From Colias croceus (Eukaryota > Arthropoda > Insecta > Lepidoptera > Pieridae): 64,000 nucleotides of DNA. A model generated the notes under the pieces. The model did no database searches and was not told the origin of the DNA. It was given only the letters and a program-made list of their open reading frames with translations. Where the stretch lies: positions 3,978,001-4,042,000 of the forward strand of contig NC_059545.1 in NCBI RefSeq assembly GCF_905220415.1. The letters run 5' to 3'. The translations under genes were made by a program, and so were the position numbers. Every line of letters begins with the position of its first letter. Positions within the stretch are counted from its first letter, which is position 1. This document shows, piece by piece, positions 1 through 10,374 of the stretch.

Positions 1-681
1 TGTAGTAATTTTCAGATGTATATTTAAATACAGTAGCTTATTATAATATTGATAACAATTCAATATTAATGAACGTTTTCGAATAAGGTGGCTCATCCTC
101 ATTGTTTATAGACAGATATCTTCTGCGCATGCTCGTTACTATGTCAACAAACTTTGCACTTAGATATAGCATGTATAAATAAATAATTAATTATTACCTA
201 ACATTATCTGGACCATACAATTTGATTCTACAATTACACCCTTAATCTCTTTGTGTGTACATGTTTTGATGTTATATTCTACATACAAATATATTTATTA
301 CCTGCTTTCGTTTTCATAATTTTCTTTAGTCTAGTTTATTCTTTCCTTTACCTTTAATTTCTTTCTTTTCTATATTATAACTTCTAATTTGATATATTTC
401 CCTCCTCACTAGATATGTATAAATAATTCATACCCTTCGAACAATAGAGAATTATTAACAATAGTTTTGGTGATTTATTACTACCGCAAGAAATGTTTTG
501 TATTCATTGTCTTAACTCGCTTTTTGCGTACATCCGAAATTACATAATTTGCATATAAATGTTGAATTAGATTGTTTTTTGTTCCGCCTAGTTTGAAATA
601 TGAAAAATCAGTGCTAATCCTTCTCACACTTACGGCTCTATGATCTATAGGTGTTTGATTATTTTACATATTTTATTAAAT
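1..681. other. AT-rich DNA, no gene seen
   Basis: Unique-looking AT-rich sequence. A pyrimidine-rich stretch lies near 305-415. I see no convincing ORF, RNA gene or recognisable repeat here. Confidence 0.5.
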
Positions 682-856
682 ACTAGCTACGCCCCACGGT
701 TTCACCCGTATAGCTCTGTTCCTGTTGGCCATAGCGTGATGATATTATATACTTTCTTGTAATATAATAAGTAGGCTATCTAACACCGAAAGAATTTTAC
801 AAATCGGACCAGTAGTTCTTTAGATTATCGCGTTCAAACAAACACACAAACTCTCA
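682..856 (-). mobile_element. Family A dispersed element, degenerate copy
   Basis: In reverse complement this matches the family A repeat found about ten times in the window: a CGCG core derived from AACGCGCTAATCTC, then a block ending in TGTTAGATAGCC, then a GTTTCACCCG/CGGGTGAAAC block and the terminal ACTAGC/GCTAGT. It is diverged, with an extra TAATATAATAAGTAGG stretch where other copies carry TTTATCGAGGAAGG. It has no coding capacity. I recognise the family as a widespread lepidopteran non-autonomous retroposon (possibly the SINE group called Metulj), but that name is from memory and uncertain. Confidence 0.75.
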
Positions 857-1137
857 CGAAAATATATTCAATTAAAACTAATTAATTGCTACACTCATTT
901 CAAATCTGTAAAGATTATTTTACCGATCGAATACACCGCTTTGAATAATTATGTTAATTTAAATTATTTTCCAAACTAATTAGATTATTCTATACCAATT
1001 AATTTATATTACGTAAGTTGCTAGTAAAACATTTCTTATTACCGTCATACTTGGGCTTATTATAGTAAGCTTTTATTTATATATTCTAGTATTATAGTTT
1101 CATTTTAGAAAGTATTATTTTTTTTTTGTACAGCATA

Positions 1138-1698
1138 GTTAGGGTTCCGTACCTCAAAAGGAAAAAACGGAACGCTTATAGGATCACTATGTTGTCCGTC
1201 TGTCCGTCCGTCCGTCCGTCTGTCAAGACCCTTTTTCTCAGGAACGCGTGGAGGTATGAAGCTGAAATTTATATCAATTACTCAGATCTACTGTCCCTTG
1301 AAGCTGTGAAAAAATCAAACTTCTAAGCCAACGTAATCAAAAGATACAGCCGTTTATGCCGCAAATTTTCGACACTTACAAGGGAATCAAAACCTACAGG
1401 GTGCTTCCCGTGAACTCAGAATCTTGAAATTTGGTACGAAGCAACGTTACGGCATTACGTTAGCATAGATAAAGGAAAAATTATGAAAACCATAAATTTT
1501 TTGTTACATCACATATTATTATCTAATATATATTTTTTTAATAATTTTAAACTTACTACCCATTTCCTCATAAACGCGTAGAGGTATTAAATTGAAATTC
1601 ATACCAAATTATGGTATTAAATACGTAAGTAGTATATAGGTATTAAATACGGAACCCTCGGTGCGCGAGTCCGACTCGCACTTGGCCGGTTTTTTTTA
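1138..1698 (+). repeat. Family C repeat with CCGTC tract and inverted ends
   Basis: Begins with AGGGTTCCGTA and carries the inverse, TACGGAACCCT, near its far end at about 1648-1658. After this come GTGCGCGAGTCCGACTCGC and CTTGGCCGG with a T-run. A (CCGT/CTGT)n tract lies at about 1196-1225. I recognise both ends from lepidopteran genomes as one abundant repeat. The reading frame across the left part (66 codons) is low-complexity and I do not regard it as coding. A degraded fragment lies at 38018-38205. Confidence 0.75.
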
Positions 1699-2061
1699 TT
1701 TTCATTATAGATAGTTGTAAGTACAACTGTTTATGGTTTCTGTATCATATTTGGATGTGTTTTTATTCTTTGTCTAATGTTTGGTATAATGTGTCCTTGA
1801 AAATATCACGTTACTATTATCAATGATGATAATATGATAATTTACTACGTAAAAATGCTTTTATTCCATATTTTAATATACCTACTCAAAAAGGGGGAGT
1901 TACAAATGTGTATCTGTTCACATTACTTAGTTTAAAACTGGTCTATGGACTATGATATACCTACCTATTAATAGTATATATACTAATATTATATTATATG
2001 GAATTAAATAACATTATGGATGGAAGGTAATTGTACCTACATATATGTATATAATATGTTT
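1699..2061. other. AT-rich DNA, nothing recognised
   Basis: Short AT-rich stretch between two repeats, with no feature I can support. Confidence 0.45.
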
Positions 2062-2310
2062 GCCCTTTCACGAAAAAAAAGAGTGTGTGTACTTATGTAC
2101 ACGCGTTAGAAGTTATACTTCTTTGGCGTATGGAAAAAAATACTAGAATATACAACTTGAACATAGTTATCAATTTTCATACCACCTACAACTAACTTCA
2201 TGCTGTTAAATTTAGGTGTCGGTGTACGCGCGCATCGTAAAAATTCTTTCTCATCATTTTTCTCCATCGCGCCAAAAGAAGTATAACTTCAAAAACTTTA
2301 TAGAAATATA
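2062..2310. repeat. Repeat with AGAAGTTATACTTCT palindromes
   Basis: Contains GTGTGTACTTATGTACACGC followed by GTTAGAAGTTATACTTCTTT near 2117-2136. In inverted orientation it contains CCAAAAGAAGTATAACTTC near 2272-2290. The two blocks make a loose inverted pair about 130 bp apart. The AAAGAAGT..CACTTCAAAAAC ends at 7606 and 34935 are similar, suggesting a related family. There is no coding potential. Boundaries are approximate. Confidence 0.5.
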
Positions 2311-2349
2311 GGTATATCAGAATGATCCATAAGCTAAAAGAAACTTGAT

Positions 2350-2396
2350 TTTGCCTGCGGGTTCGTCCGCGGGTGAAACCGCACGGCATAGCTAGT
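2350..2396 (+). mobile_element. Family A/B terminal remnant
   Basis: Only the last ~45 bp of an A/B-type element is present: a CCGCGGGTGAAACCGC block and the terminal GCTAGT. The body upstream is missing or too diverged to see. Confidence 0.6.
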
Positions 2397-2777
2397 ATAT
2401 TATTTTATATATAACATCAACATATGAATAGTTTAAAGTGATATTATATTATTACTTAAAACAGTATTCTTCAGTTATTTTCATCATGTTTTCTACTGAA
2501 CATATAACAAACCTTTGATCTATTATATCCGGGGTTTTAATCTTGACCCATCGCCCTATAAGCTTACATACTATTATCCTAAATAATTTAGTTGCAATTT
2601 AATGAGGGTCGAGAATCATTAGGCAGAAGGATCGAAGGACCGCGGCAGACTTCGTAATTTAGTACCTACGAAATCTTTGCAAATTTTCTATGACGTCATA
2701 CAGTTTCTTATTTAGCAGCTCTGTTTTGAAATTTGATATTTGGTTTTAAAGCATTCAAATGCTTTATGAATGAACTT
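2397..2777. other. AT-rich DNA with one CRE palindrome
   Basis: No gene or repeat recognised. It holds the palindrome ATGACGTCAT at 2690-2699 (see the TGACGTCA finding). Confidence 0.45.
2690..2699. promoter_or_regulatory. CRE-like palindrome ATGACGTCAT
   Basis: Exact match to TGACGTCA, the known CREB/ATF-family binding core. No promoter or transcript is visible nearby, so function is inference. Confidence 0.25.
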
Positions 2778-2781
2778 TATT

Positions 2782-2829
2782 GAAGGGCTCGAATCCCGCC
2801 TCGTGGCAGAATTTTTCTATTATTTGAAA
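2782..2829 (+). mobile_element. tRNA-derived SINE relic
   Basis: GGCTCGAATCCCGCC resembles a tRNA T-arm/B-box (GGTTCGAATCC) followed by the TCGTGGCAGAATTTTTCT that commonly follows it in lepidopteran SINEs. Only this fragment remains, with no A-box found. Confidence 0.3.
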
Positions 2830-2880
2830 ATATCTCAACTCAGTTGTGTTTTTGAATTTTGATAATTATAAATATAATAA

Positions 2881-2912
2881 TTAAACTACGTATATACCTA
2901 TACGTAGTTTAA
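2881..2912. repeat. Perfect 14 bp-arm hairpin
   Basis: TTAAACTACGTATA is followed after 4 bp by its exact reverse complement. Function unknown. Confidence 0.8.
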
Positions 2913-3730
2913 AAAATCATAAATCATACAAATCCTAAAGGAAATATAAAAATAATACTTTGAATCGAACTTCAAATTTCAGAGCTTCTAATGGAATGTA
3001 CTAAAAAATTAAGCAGCAATCAAAAAGGAAGATTTTCCTTTGTTCATTAAACAGTAGTTATGTTTTATAGCCCTATAATGTCAGCACTTGTGTCGCCTGC
3101 ACTAGTTCCATGTTATAATACGGATATTGGATCGGTGTCGTCATCTGTACAGTTTCTCACAAGTCAGTTATATTGAAACTAACAGTTTTGAAATTAAAAT
3201 GATATATTATACTTAAGGAAATTGAACGTCGCCATTAATGAAAAATGTTTATTACAAGAATACGAAGATTATTTCATTCATTTCTTAAAATTTCTACGTA
3301 ATTTTAAGTATAATGTTGGTTGGAACACCAAGTAACATAATTATTATAATAAGTATTATGTTATTTTTTTGCATATGGCTCAACTCTTACACTAAAACGT
3401 CGTTATTTCTTGTTTGTTCATCTACAATAACAAGCTCATTGCTCTTTTCCGACCGCCAAAATAAATATTTTTCACACTAGTACTATGCTCGTGTCGAATT
3501 TAATTGCAATCGCAAATATTTTTTGACAGACTCAAATCACACATTATTTGTAAAATTACAGTAGGTACTTTTTATATTGCTTACAAATCTTATGACTACA
3601 ATATTTTATTTCTTAAGTATCACAGACAATATAATATCTACTATAGGTAATCTTTAGTTTTTTTTTAATGTAGAGACGTGACGAGTTTTTAAAGCAATGT
3701 AGTATTTTACTGTAGTTATTTCTTTCTTTT

Positions 3731-3758
3731 TATATATTAATAGCTCTATTAATATATA
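3731..3758. repeat. Perfect 13 bp-arm hairpin
   Basis: TATATATTAATAG, a 2 bp loop, then its exact reverse complement. It is purely AT-rich, so chance or slippage is likely. Confidence 0.7.
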
Positions 3759-3815
3759 AAAATATATAAAAAAATTGTCACTTTGACGCGGTAAAAGTTA
3801 CAAATAAAACGTGCC

Positions 3816-3825
3816 ATGACGTCAT
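3816..3825. promoter_or_regulatory. CRE-like palindrome ATGACGTCAT
   Basis: Exact ATGACGTCAT with no recognised repeat around it. Regulatory role is inference only. Confidence 0.2.
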
Positions 3826-5550
3826 ATTTGCAATACGATAAGTCGATTTACGCGCATTAGCAGCTTTGAAAAATGGGTGGCCGTTTATAAGTAGGATGAA
3901 AATTAATCGTTTCCACAAGGCCTTTGCAGTCAAGGTAGGTTAACGACCTTTCACGCTAATAACGTTTTTATTAATCAAATAAAACACTCTATATTTCACG
4001 GTGTATTCGTAAGTTATATTTGCAATAGATTCGTACCCGTGTTTACAATTCTTGACTCTTGAGATCTTTTGAAAGAAAATACGTGTGTATAAAATAGAAT
4101 CGATTGATGTTTTTCCTCATATTTGTCAAAGGTTATCGCCCTGAACTCAAGGGTTTTCTTGTGGAACAAATAACGTATGAAAAAGGGTACGTTAAAAAGG
4201 TAAGTCTATGAAGATGAATCAAGTGTTTACAATTTGTTCTAGACGCTTAATATGAGATGACAAGATATTGATAATAAAGGATAATATACGTGAAGCAACT
4301 GACAGTAAATAATTAAACCCAAGGGTTCTGTCTGGGCGGTACCTACCAGAGTTTAATTCATCTTCAGATATCTATAAACCAATATAGTTATACCTAGTAC
4401 CTACGGTTTGTTGCGTAATTTAAGTAATAAATTGTATTATTAAAAACTAATTGGATATTTTGTTTTCGAGAAAATATTAGCCTGTATTTTATCTTATTTC
4501 TAAAACAAATTGAAAAGCCCACGCAAAATTATACAATTACATTATAAAGACTCTTTTGAAAGAGCCATTTCAACTCATTCTGTATAATTACAAAATTTTC
4601 TCGAAACACTATTACATTCTTGTAATAACGTTTTTTAATGTGATCTTTGATCCGATGTCTCCTACAAGCGTGTGACTAATCAAGTATTATAGATTTGATT
4701 ACTTTAGTTATTACTGTTTGAAAAAACGTATCGGATGAAATCGAAAATGTTGATTAAGGATTACATCTCTGTTTGCTTTTGAATGCCATTGACATTGTGT
4801 GGGTGTATATGAACTGAACGAATTGTAGTAATAGCGTAAAGTAAACATTACAAATTAGTTCGTGATGTTTTCGTTAATTTTAGAAAGGTTCTCTTAATAT
4901 CATAATATCTATCAGAACTATGTTACATTTTTTGATAAATGTATTATTTATAGGTTCAATGTTACCACACAATATGCCTATAAAATGTATTAGAAACAAA
5001 GGTGTTGTCGATGAAGTAATATTGAGTGAACTTATTGTCTTTTCGCTATAGATTTCCAGTCTATCCTTTTAATACAAAAATGTAGGAACGAAATAAATGA
5101 AAACCAAATGTTTGTAATTCACAAGTTCCTTATACACATACTTCAACACGGCAATCAAACGTCTACAAATAGGAAATGAGAACCTCAATTTCGTATGAAT
5201 TTTTATGCTTTAACGAATTTTAATGAGCGCCCAAATGAGATGAGTCAGGTGCCTCAGATGGCGACCCTACGTGCTGCGAATACTGCAAAAACGTTCACGT
5301 TACATCGATAAAAGAACGTTATGAAAATTTAAATATAATATGACCCACTTTATAGTAATGGACGTTTCCGAACGAACTTAAAATAGTGCGCGTAAATCAT
5401 AGGATGCGCTTCATTGGACTATTTTTAATGAGTCGGGGGACTTCTAATGTGCGTTTTTCATACTAATGACGTGTGGTTTGTATTTTAGTGTGTTAATTAA
5501 CTGTTTGGAATATATTAGAGGATAAATCTATACTTATCTATACTTATTTT

Positions 5551-5705
5551 TAATAATATTAAAAAGCTGAAGAGTTTGTTTGTTTGAACGCGCTAATCTC
5601 AGGAACTAGGTGTTACATAGCCTATTTATCGAGGAAGGCAATAAGCTACACGCTAAGACCAACATGAGCGGAGCAATACTGATGAAACCGCGGGGCTCAG
5701 CTAGT
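5551..5705 (+). mobile_element. Family A element, internally deleted
   Basis: Starts TAATATTAAAAAGCTGAAGA, then AACGCGCTAATCTCAGGAAC, then jumps straight to GTGTTACATAGCC. About 28 bp present in other copies (the GGTCCGATTTGAAAAATTC block) are missing. TTTATCGAGGAAGG and the terminal GCTAGT are intact. Non-coding. Confidence 0.85.
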
Positions 5706-6132
5706 ATTATAAAATATATAATAGCGCTTTTGTTATAGGATTATGGGTATATTTAGGTTTAGATCGAACATTTCTATGATTTTCCTATAACTAAACAATC
5801 ATTTTGTGAAAGTGTGAGTCTATTATTGGCTGTTATTTTATTATGAATTCCTTATAATTTCAAGTAATACAGCATGAAATAAAGTCTTTGTTCCATTATT
5901 TCTTGTCTTAATTAGCTCTGCGACCCAAACAGAGTGTAGGCTTCGCGACTCGAGTCTATTATTTTCAAAAGCTAATAGTTTTACATTTTATAAGTAAATA
6001 TTCTTTGGTATTTATTAATAGATATATTTCGAAAACTCTACTTTTCTAATTATAAGCAAAAAAATAATTATTAATATTATATTAGATATTCCTTACAATT
6101 AGATATTATCATTTATATATTTAATGTATTAA
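5706..6132. other. AT-rich DNA, nothing recognised
   Basis: No ORF or repeat supported. A weak stem CTCTG/CAGAG near 5915-5933 is the only structure noted. The TTAA target copy of the next element is 6129-6132. Confidence 0.45.
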
Positions 6133-6312
6133 CAGGCCGATTTTTCAATCCTTGGTTAAAATTTATCCGTCCAATAAAGTATTACACGAACATTTTAAAA
6201 TGTCACCTGTAAACTGTCATATACGGACAATTAGAATACATTTTTGAAATGGTAGTTTAATACACTTCTATTCGATGAATAAGTTTTAACCAAGGATTGA
6301 AAAATCAGCCCT
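6133..6312. mobile_element. piggyBac-type MITE, copy 1 (TTAA-flanked)
   Basis: Terminal inverted repeats of ~35 bp: the left end runs AGGCCGATTTTTCAATCC then TTGGTTAAAA; the right end is the inverse, ending GGATTGAAAAATCAGCCC. TTAA lies on both sides (6129-6132 and 6313-6316). This is the target duplication characteristic of piggyBac-superfamily elements. The 180 bp have no coding capacity. A second copy of the same element is at 27653-27825, which confirms that it is a dispersed family. Confidence 0.85.
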
Positions 6313-6316
6313 TAAT

Positions 6317-6960
6317 TGAAAAATAAACTTTTATCATTTCACGACTTTGTCAGAACACTTGCTTATTTCAGCTTAAAGGTACCTTCAACTAAGAAAAATG
6401 ATAGAGAATTACGTTTTGTGAAAACAAGCGAAGTGAGATAATTCAAATCTTCATCTTGTTAAATGGGTGTAAGGGCTTCGAGCTTTGAATTTTGAGTTCC
6501 CCCGAGTGGAGTAAAGTTTTAAGTCATAACAAGGAGGTAATAAGAGGTAATAACGCTTCTGTGACGAACGACGTCGCGTGATATACATAGCTAGTTATAT
6601 TGGAGTTTTATTGTTTGGTTTTTCATATTATGTAACGTTGTTTTCACGAATGTTGTGTATTGAATTCAACGGTAATTAAGTGTTCACATATACATAGCTA
6701 TTAGCTAAGAGGCCTTGTATAATATATATTTTATCATACGTTTTCTTGTTTGTCTTTTACTAGTAATAACGTTCTATAAAAGAAACTATAATACATCAGA
6801 GCATTATCTTTCTACGTAAGAAACTTTGAAATCGGTTGAGTAGTTTTTGTCCAGAATAATAATAATCATCTTCACATAACAAAAAAAAAACTCACCATAA
6901 ATGGAGAATACTTTTGTATTTATCAATTAAATATGTGAGAATATAATACTATCCTGACAT
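6317..6960. other. AT-rich DNA, nothing recognised
   Basis: No gene seen. A tiny tandem duplication of AGGTAATAA occurs near 6535-6555. Confidence 0.45.
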
Positions 6961-7182
6961 CCATACTAATATTATAAATGCGAAAGTAACTCTGTCTGTC
7001 TGTCTGTTACTCAATAACGCCTAAATTACTGAACCAATTTGCATGTTTGGTATAGAGATATTTTGTTACCCGAGAAAGGACATAGGATAGGTTTTATCCC
7101 GGAAATCCTACGGGAACGGGTTTTCTTTGTAAACGCGGGCGAAACCGCGGGCGCAAAGCTAGTATAACAATAAATAAATAAA
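6961..7182 (+). mobile_element. Family B element, nearly full length
   Basis: Begins CCATACTAATATTATAAATG, then (CTGT)n and CTCAATAACGCC. Next come the ACCCGAGAAAGGACATAGG block, TATCCCGGAAATCC, the CGCGGGCGAAACCGCGGGCG block and terminal AGCTAGT. It is followed by ATAACAATAAATAAATAAAA, which could be an A-rich tail. Family B shares both ends with family A but has a different body. Non-coding. Confidence 0.85.
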
Positions 7183-7382
7183 ATGTGCGATATAATATGA
7201 CAATTATTTTACGACGTTTAAATTACATTATTTGGTACACATTTAAAATTATAAAAAGTATTCAAAGTAAATAGGTGTTAAACTAATGAAAACATAACAT
7301 GTTACGTATTCGTAGTTACAAGAGAAAAATGGTAACTATAATATTATATAGTTTATTCTATACCATTTTTCCATGTATAAAA

Positions 7383-7606
7383 AAAGACGGGTTGCACTCC
7401 GGGAGTGCCGGCAGAAGTGAAAACTTGATTATTAACGTTCAGCATGTTTGATATTTTGGAATGGTATCCGTCTTACGCATGGAATATAAGGGCTCAAAAA
7501 AAAAAAAAAACATCCGTCTTACGCTTTTTCGATCAGGCCACGTGTCCTGACGCGAGTTTAAGATTTTATACCCAACGCCGCTAAAGAAGTTTTCACTTCA
7601 AAAACA
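7383..7606. repeat. Composite dispersed repeat with GCACTCC hairpin
   Basis: Begins near ACGGGTTGCACTCCGGGAGT, a short hairpin. It carries a 13 bp direct repeat ATCCGTCTTACGC at 7466-7478 and 7512-7524, an A-run between them, then CACGTGTCCTGACGCG. It ends CTAAAGAAGTTTTCACTTC. I recognise parts as a lepidopteran dispersed repeat, and the end resembles those at 2290 and 34935. Exact limits uncertain. Confidence 0.5.
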
Positions 7607-8673
7607 TAAAAAATAATATTACATTTGGTGTTAATTCATTCTAAATTATAATTTTTTTCCGCAAACATAACATAAAAGCTATATCATAAAGCATATCTAT
7701 TTAGTATAGTAGCTAGTTTCCCTCATTAGTTCTCTGGCTAGGAAAAATGTGCGGAAAATTTTGAGATACTCATACTTTACTTATGTTACCAGCTACCACA
7801 AGTAGGTCATGTGCATTGTGGCCGCGTTGAATTATTAAAGTAGAACAAAACATTTCTTATAAAAAACGTGCATAAACTCGTAGAAAAGAACAACAAAATA
7901 TGCAAGAGGCAATCCGTAATGAAGCGAAGAAAAAGGAAATTTTCAACAGAGCAAATTATATTGTTGCGTCGCAACTACGCTGCTTCCAACTTTATACTGC
8001 AATTATAATAAATAACACTTGAAAACTAAAATGTTTTATTAATATCAAACAGATTTTATATTTGCTAAGTAGATGTGTAAGATAAATGATTCAATCTGTC
8101 TATTTTATTATCAAAAGTTCTTCGAACGCGTGAGTAAGCTAGCGAAACACAAAGTGTAGGCAATGAGCGTCACAGCGTTCGGTCATCGGTAAGTTTGATT
8201 CATAAACAAGATGAACTGAAGCATTTGCGCAAATAGTTTTATGGCTCAGTACAAAAATGTCAGACCACGAAACAGGACCGTGACGTGCATACCTTTTTAA
8301 TTATCCCAGTTCAATGCCTCCGTTTATTTCAGGAATGTTTTCGCGAACATTGACTCTAGTTATGATTGTAAATATGCTGAGGCATTTTCCATCGGCTATT
8401 AATCATTTGGAATCGGTTCCTGGGTTTGGTTCATTGATCTAGTTGTATAAGTAAATTATTTCCGTACACAATTAGTCTTCACGGCGCGCGCTAATATTTT
8501 GTAGGAAAACGCCCATTGTGTTCTTAGCGTACAAAAAGTTATAAATACGTTCATTATATTTATTGGCTACTGGGTAATCAAATTAATTATAAGATGATAC
8601 ACAAATTTTATATAACCTTGTCCTTGTGTTCGTTTGATACATATATTTATTAGCGTAGATGTTACTAATGGTA
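7607..8673. other. AT-rich DNA, no gene supported
   Basis: One exact GTAAGT donor-like site follows a GC-richer patch (8160-8190, donor at 8189), but no acceptor or ORF makes an exon of it. Confidence 0.45.
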
Positions 8674-9640
8674 CGGGAGCTACCAACGTTTTAAAAAAAG
8701 TCATTTTAGTATAGTTGGGTTTTTGATATGCTGTTTCTCTTGCTATTTCGGTTACAGTCCGGGCTGTCTGGCTGGCGGTAGTGGTTGCGTTTATTAGTGC
8801 GCATCTTATCTGCACAGGAAGATATACTTAACTTTAGTCATTTTTTAACGCGTAATTTTTAATCTTTTGCCTTTAGATAAATCCATCAGACATATTTTTT
8901 TTATTGCAAGACGTTTTATTCGTTGTTAAATGGGTGCCATACGCAATTTTTTATTTAAAATAATTAAAATGTCATCGAAATAAGTGAAATTACATCAACA
9001 TGAGTCCGCTTAAAAAATAAGCAACTAATAACTTTATTACTTATATTATACTATCCTTTTTTAATACTTATATTAAATAATTAGTAAACTAATATCTTTA
9101 ATAGATGCTTTCATATTTATTACACTTTTGGGTATTAATATGAATTTGATGATATGTATTTGGTTTTTATCAAGTTTACATTTAACGTCCTATTTGAGGT
9201 TCGTTGGGAAAAGGAGGCACCATGGTAGATTGTTGCAAAAAATTGTAAATAGTAAAATGAATATTATATATAGTATATGTAACACAGTGATTACTTATCC
9301 TTCACGGGGACTCATGTTGATGGAATTTCACTTATTTCGATGATATTTTAATTATTTTGAAATAAAAATTGCGTCTGGCACCTATTTAACAACGAAAAAA
9401 ACGTCTTGCAATAAAAAATGTATGTCTAATGGATCTATCTAAAGGCAAAAGATTAAAAATTATGCGTTAAAAAATGACTTTAAATTAAGGATATTTTCCT
9501 GTGCAGATAAGATGCGCACTAATAAACGCAACCACTGCGGCCAGCCAGACAGCCCGGACTGTAACCGAAATAGCAAGAGGAACAGCATATCAAAGAACCA
9601 ACTATACTAAAATGCTCACTTGTCAACGTTGCTACCTCCT
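8674..9640. mobile_element. Large foldback element (~330 bp inverted arms)
   Basis: The left arm (about 8674-9006) is repeated in inverse at about 9308-9640. Both arms contain, in opposite orientation, CTTGCTATTTCGGTTACAGT, GCGCATCTTATCTGCAC, GCAAGACG and CATCAACATGAGTCC. The spacer is ~300 bp of AT-rich DNA. The arms differ by small indels and substitutions, so the element is not brand new. The two ORFs of 82 and 71 codons inside it are on opposite strands, ignore the arm boundaries, and look accidental. No transposase remains. The superfamily is undetermined because the target duplication is not clear. Confidence 0.85.
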
Positions 9641-10032
9641 AGAATATAAAGCAATTGATTATTTGCAAATTAATTATTAATAAATTTCTTTCTAATAATA
9701 TAAAGACAGTAAAATAGTAATGCTTTCGATACATGTAATTCCAAATGAAGCCTGATACTAACGTACTTTAAATGTATCTGGCTTATTAATTAAAAATGAT
9801 ATTATCTAACAAACGGTCCATAAAATCTCCATTAAAATTATAATAACAAAATTTATTTCATTAACCTTTTCAACGTCTTCACGAACAATTTATCTCAAAT
9901 ATGTATCATCAATAAGAAAGTTGAGACTGTAATTAAATGCAATCATTACGTTGAATAAGTATTAATTATTTATACGCCTACTTGATTTGAAACACATTAT
10001 ACTGCATCCCACGCGTTCATGTCAAACTTCTG
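9641..10032. other. AT-rich DNA, nothing recognised
   Basis: No ORF or repeat supported between the foldback and the next TIR element. Confidence 0.45.
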
Positions 10033-10036
10033 TTAT

Positions 10037-10370
10037 GCGGGCTACTCACATCCCTGCAGCAGGGGCAATATTGGAATTTCACCCTTAATTATGATGTGTA
10101 TTAGCAAGCAGGGGCAATTTAAACCGGCAACTCACCTACCTGCAGCAGGGGTAATATTGGAATTCACCCTTAATTGTGATGTGTATTGGCAAGCAGGGGC
10201 AATTTAAACTGGCAACTCACCTACCTGCAGCAGGAGCAATATTGGAATTTCACCATGTGATGTGTATTGGCAAGCAGGGCCAATTTAGAGAACAGCTGAA
10301 ATTGCCCCGACCGCCGTGCAACTGAGATTGTTCCAATTTTGCCCCTGCGGCAGGTACGTGAGTAACCGGC
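10037..10370. mobile_element. TIR element with internal 85 bp minisatellite
   Basis: Terminal inverted repeats: left GCGGGCTACTCACATCCCTG then CAGCAGGGGCAATATTGG; right, in inverse, GCCGGTTACTCACGTACCTG then CCGCAGGGGCAAAATTGG. The 4 bp TTAT flanks both ends (10033-10036 and 10371-10374). Inside, an ~85-86 bp unit (CCTGCAGCAGGGGCAATATT ... GCAACTCACCTA) starts at 10053, 10139 and 10224, about 2.8 copies. Each unit therefore repeats part of the left TIR. Non-coding. Confidence 0.8.
10053..10292. repeat. Tandem repeat, ~85 bp x 2.8
   Basis: Three successive units beginning CCTGCAGCAGG. Each contains ATTGGAATTTCACC (a TT to T change in unit 2), GTGATGTGTATT and GCAAGCAGGG. The third unit lacks the CTTAATT segment and fades into unique sequence. 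Confidence 0.85.
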
Positions 10371-10374
10371 TTAT

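Larger units (their letters stand above)
2830..5550. other. AT-rich DNA, small palindromes only
   Basis: No gene seen. Perfect palindromes are noted at 2881-2912 (14 bp arms) and 3731-3758 (13 bp arms), and a CRE palindrome at 3816-3825. A patch of higher GC at about 5220-5300 includes an AP-1-type TGAGTCA (5241-5247). None is tied to a transcript. Confidence 0.45.

Noticed and set aside
8189..8194. GTAAGT donor after a GC-richer patch
   Set aside because: Exact GTAAGT occurs many times by chance in 64 kb; no promoter, acceptor or ORF supports an exon.
8567..8815. 82-codon minus ORF in the foldback
   Set aside because: It starts inside the left arm and runs out past the element's boundary; no domain, and no matching frame in the other arm.
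10053..10292. Regular repeats as a CRISPR array
   Set aside because: Units are ~85 bp, contiguous and without variable spacers, inside a TIR element of an animal genome.
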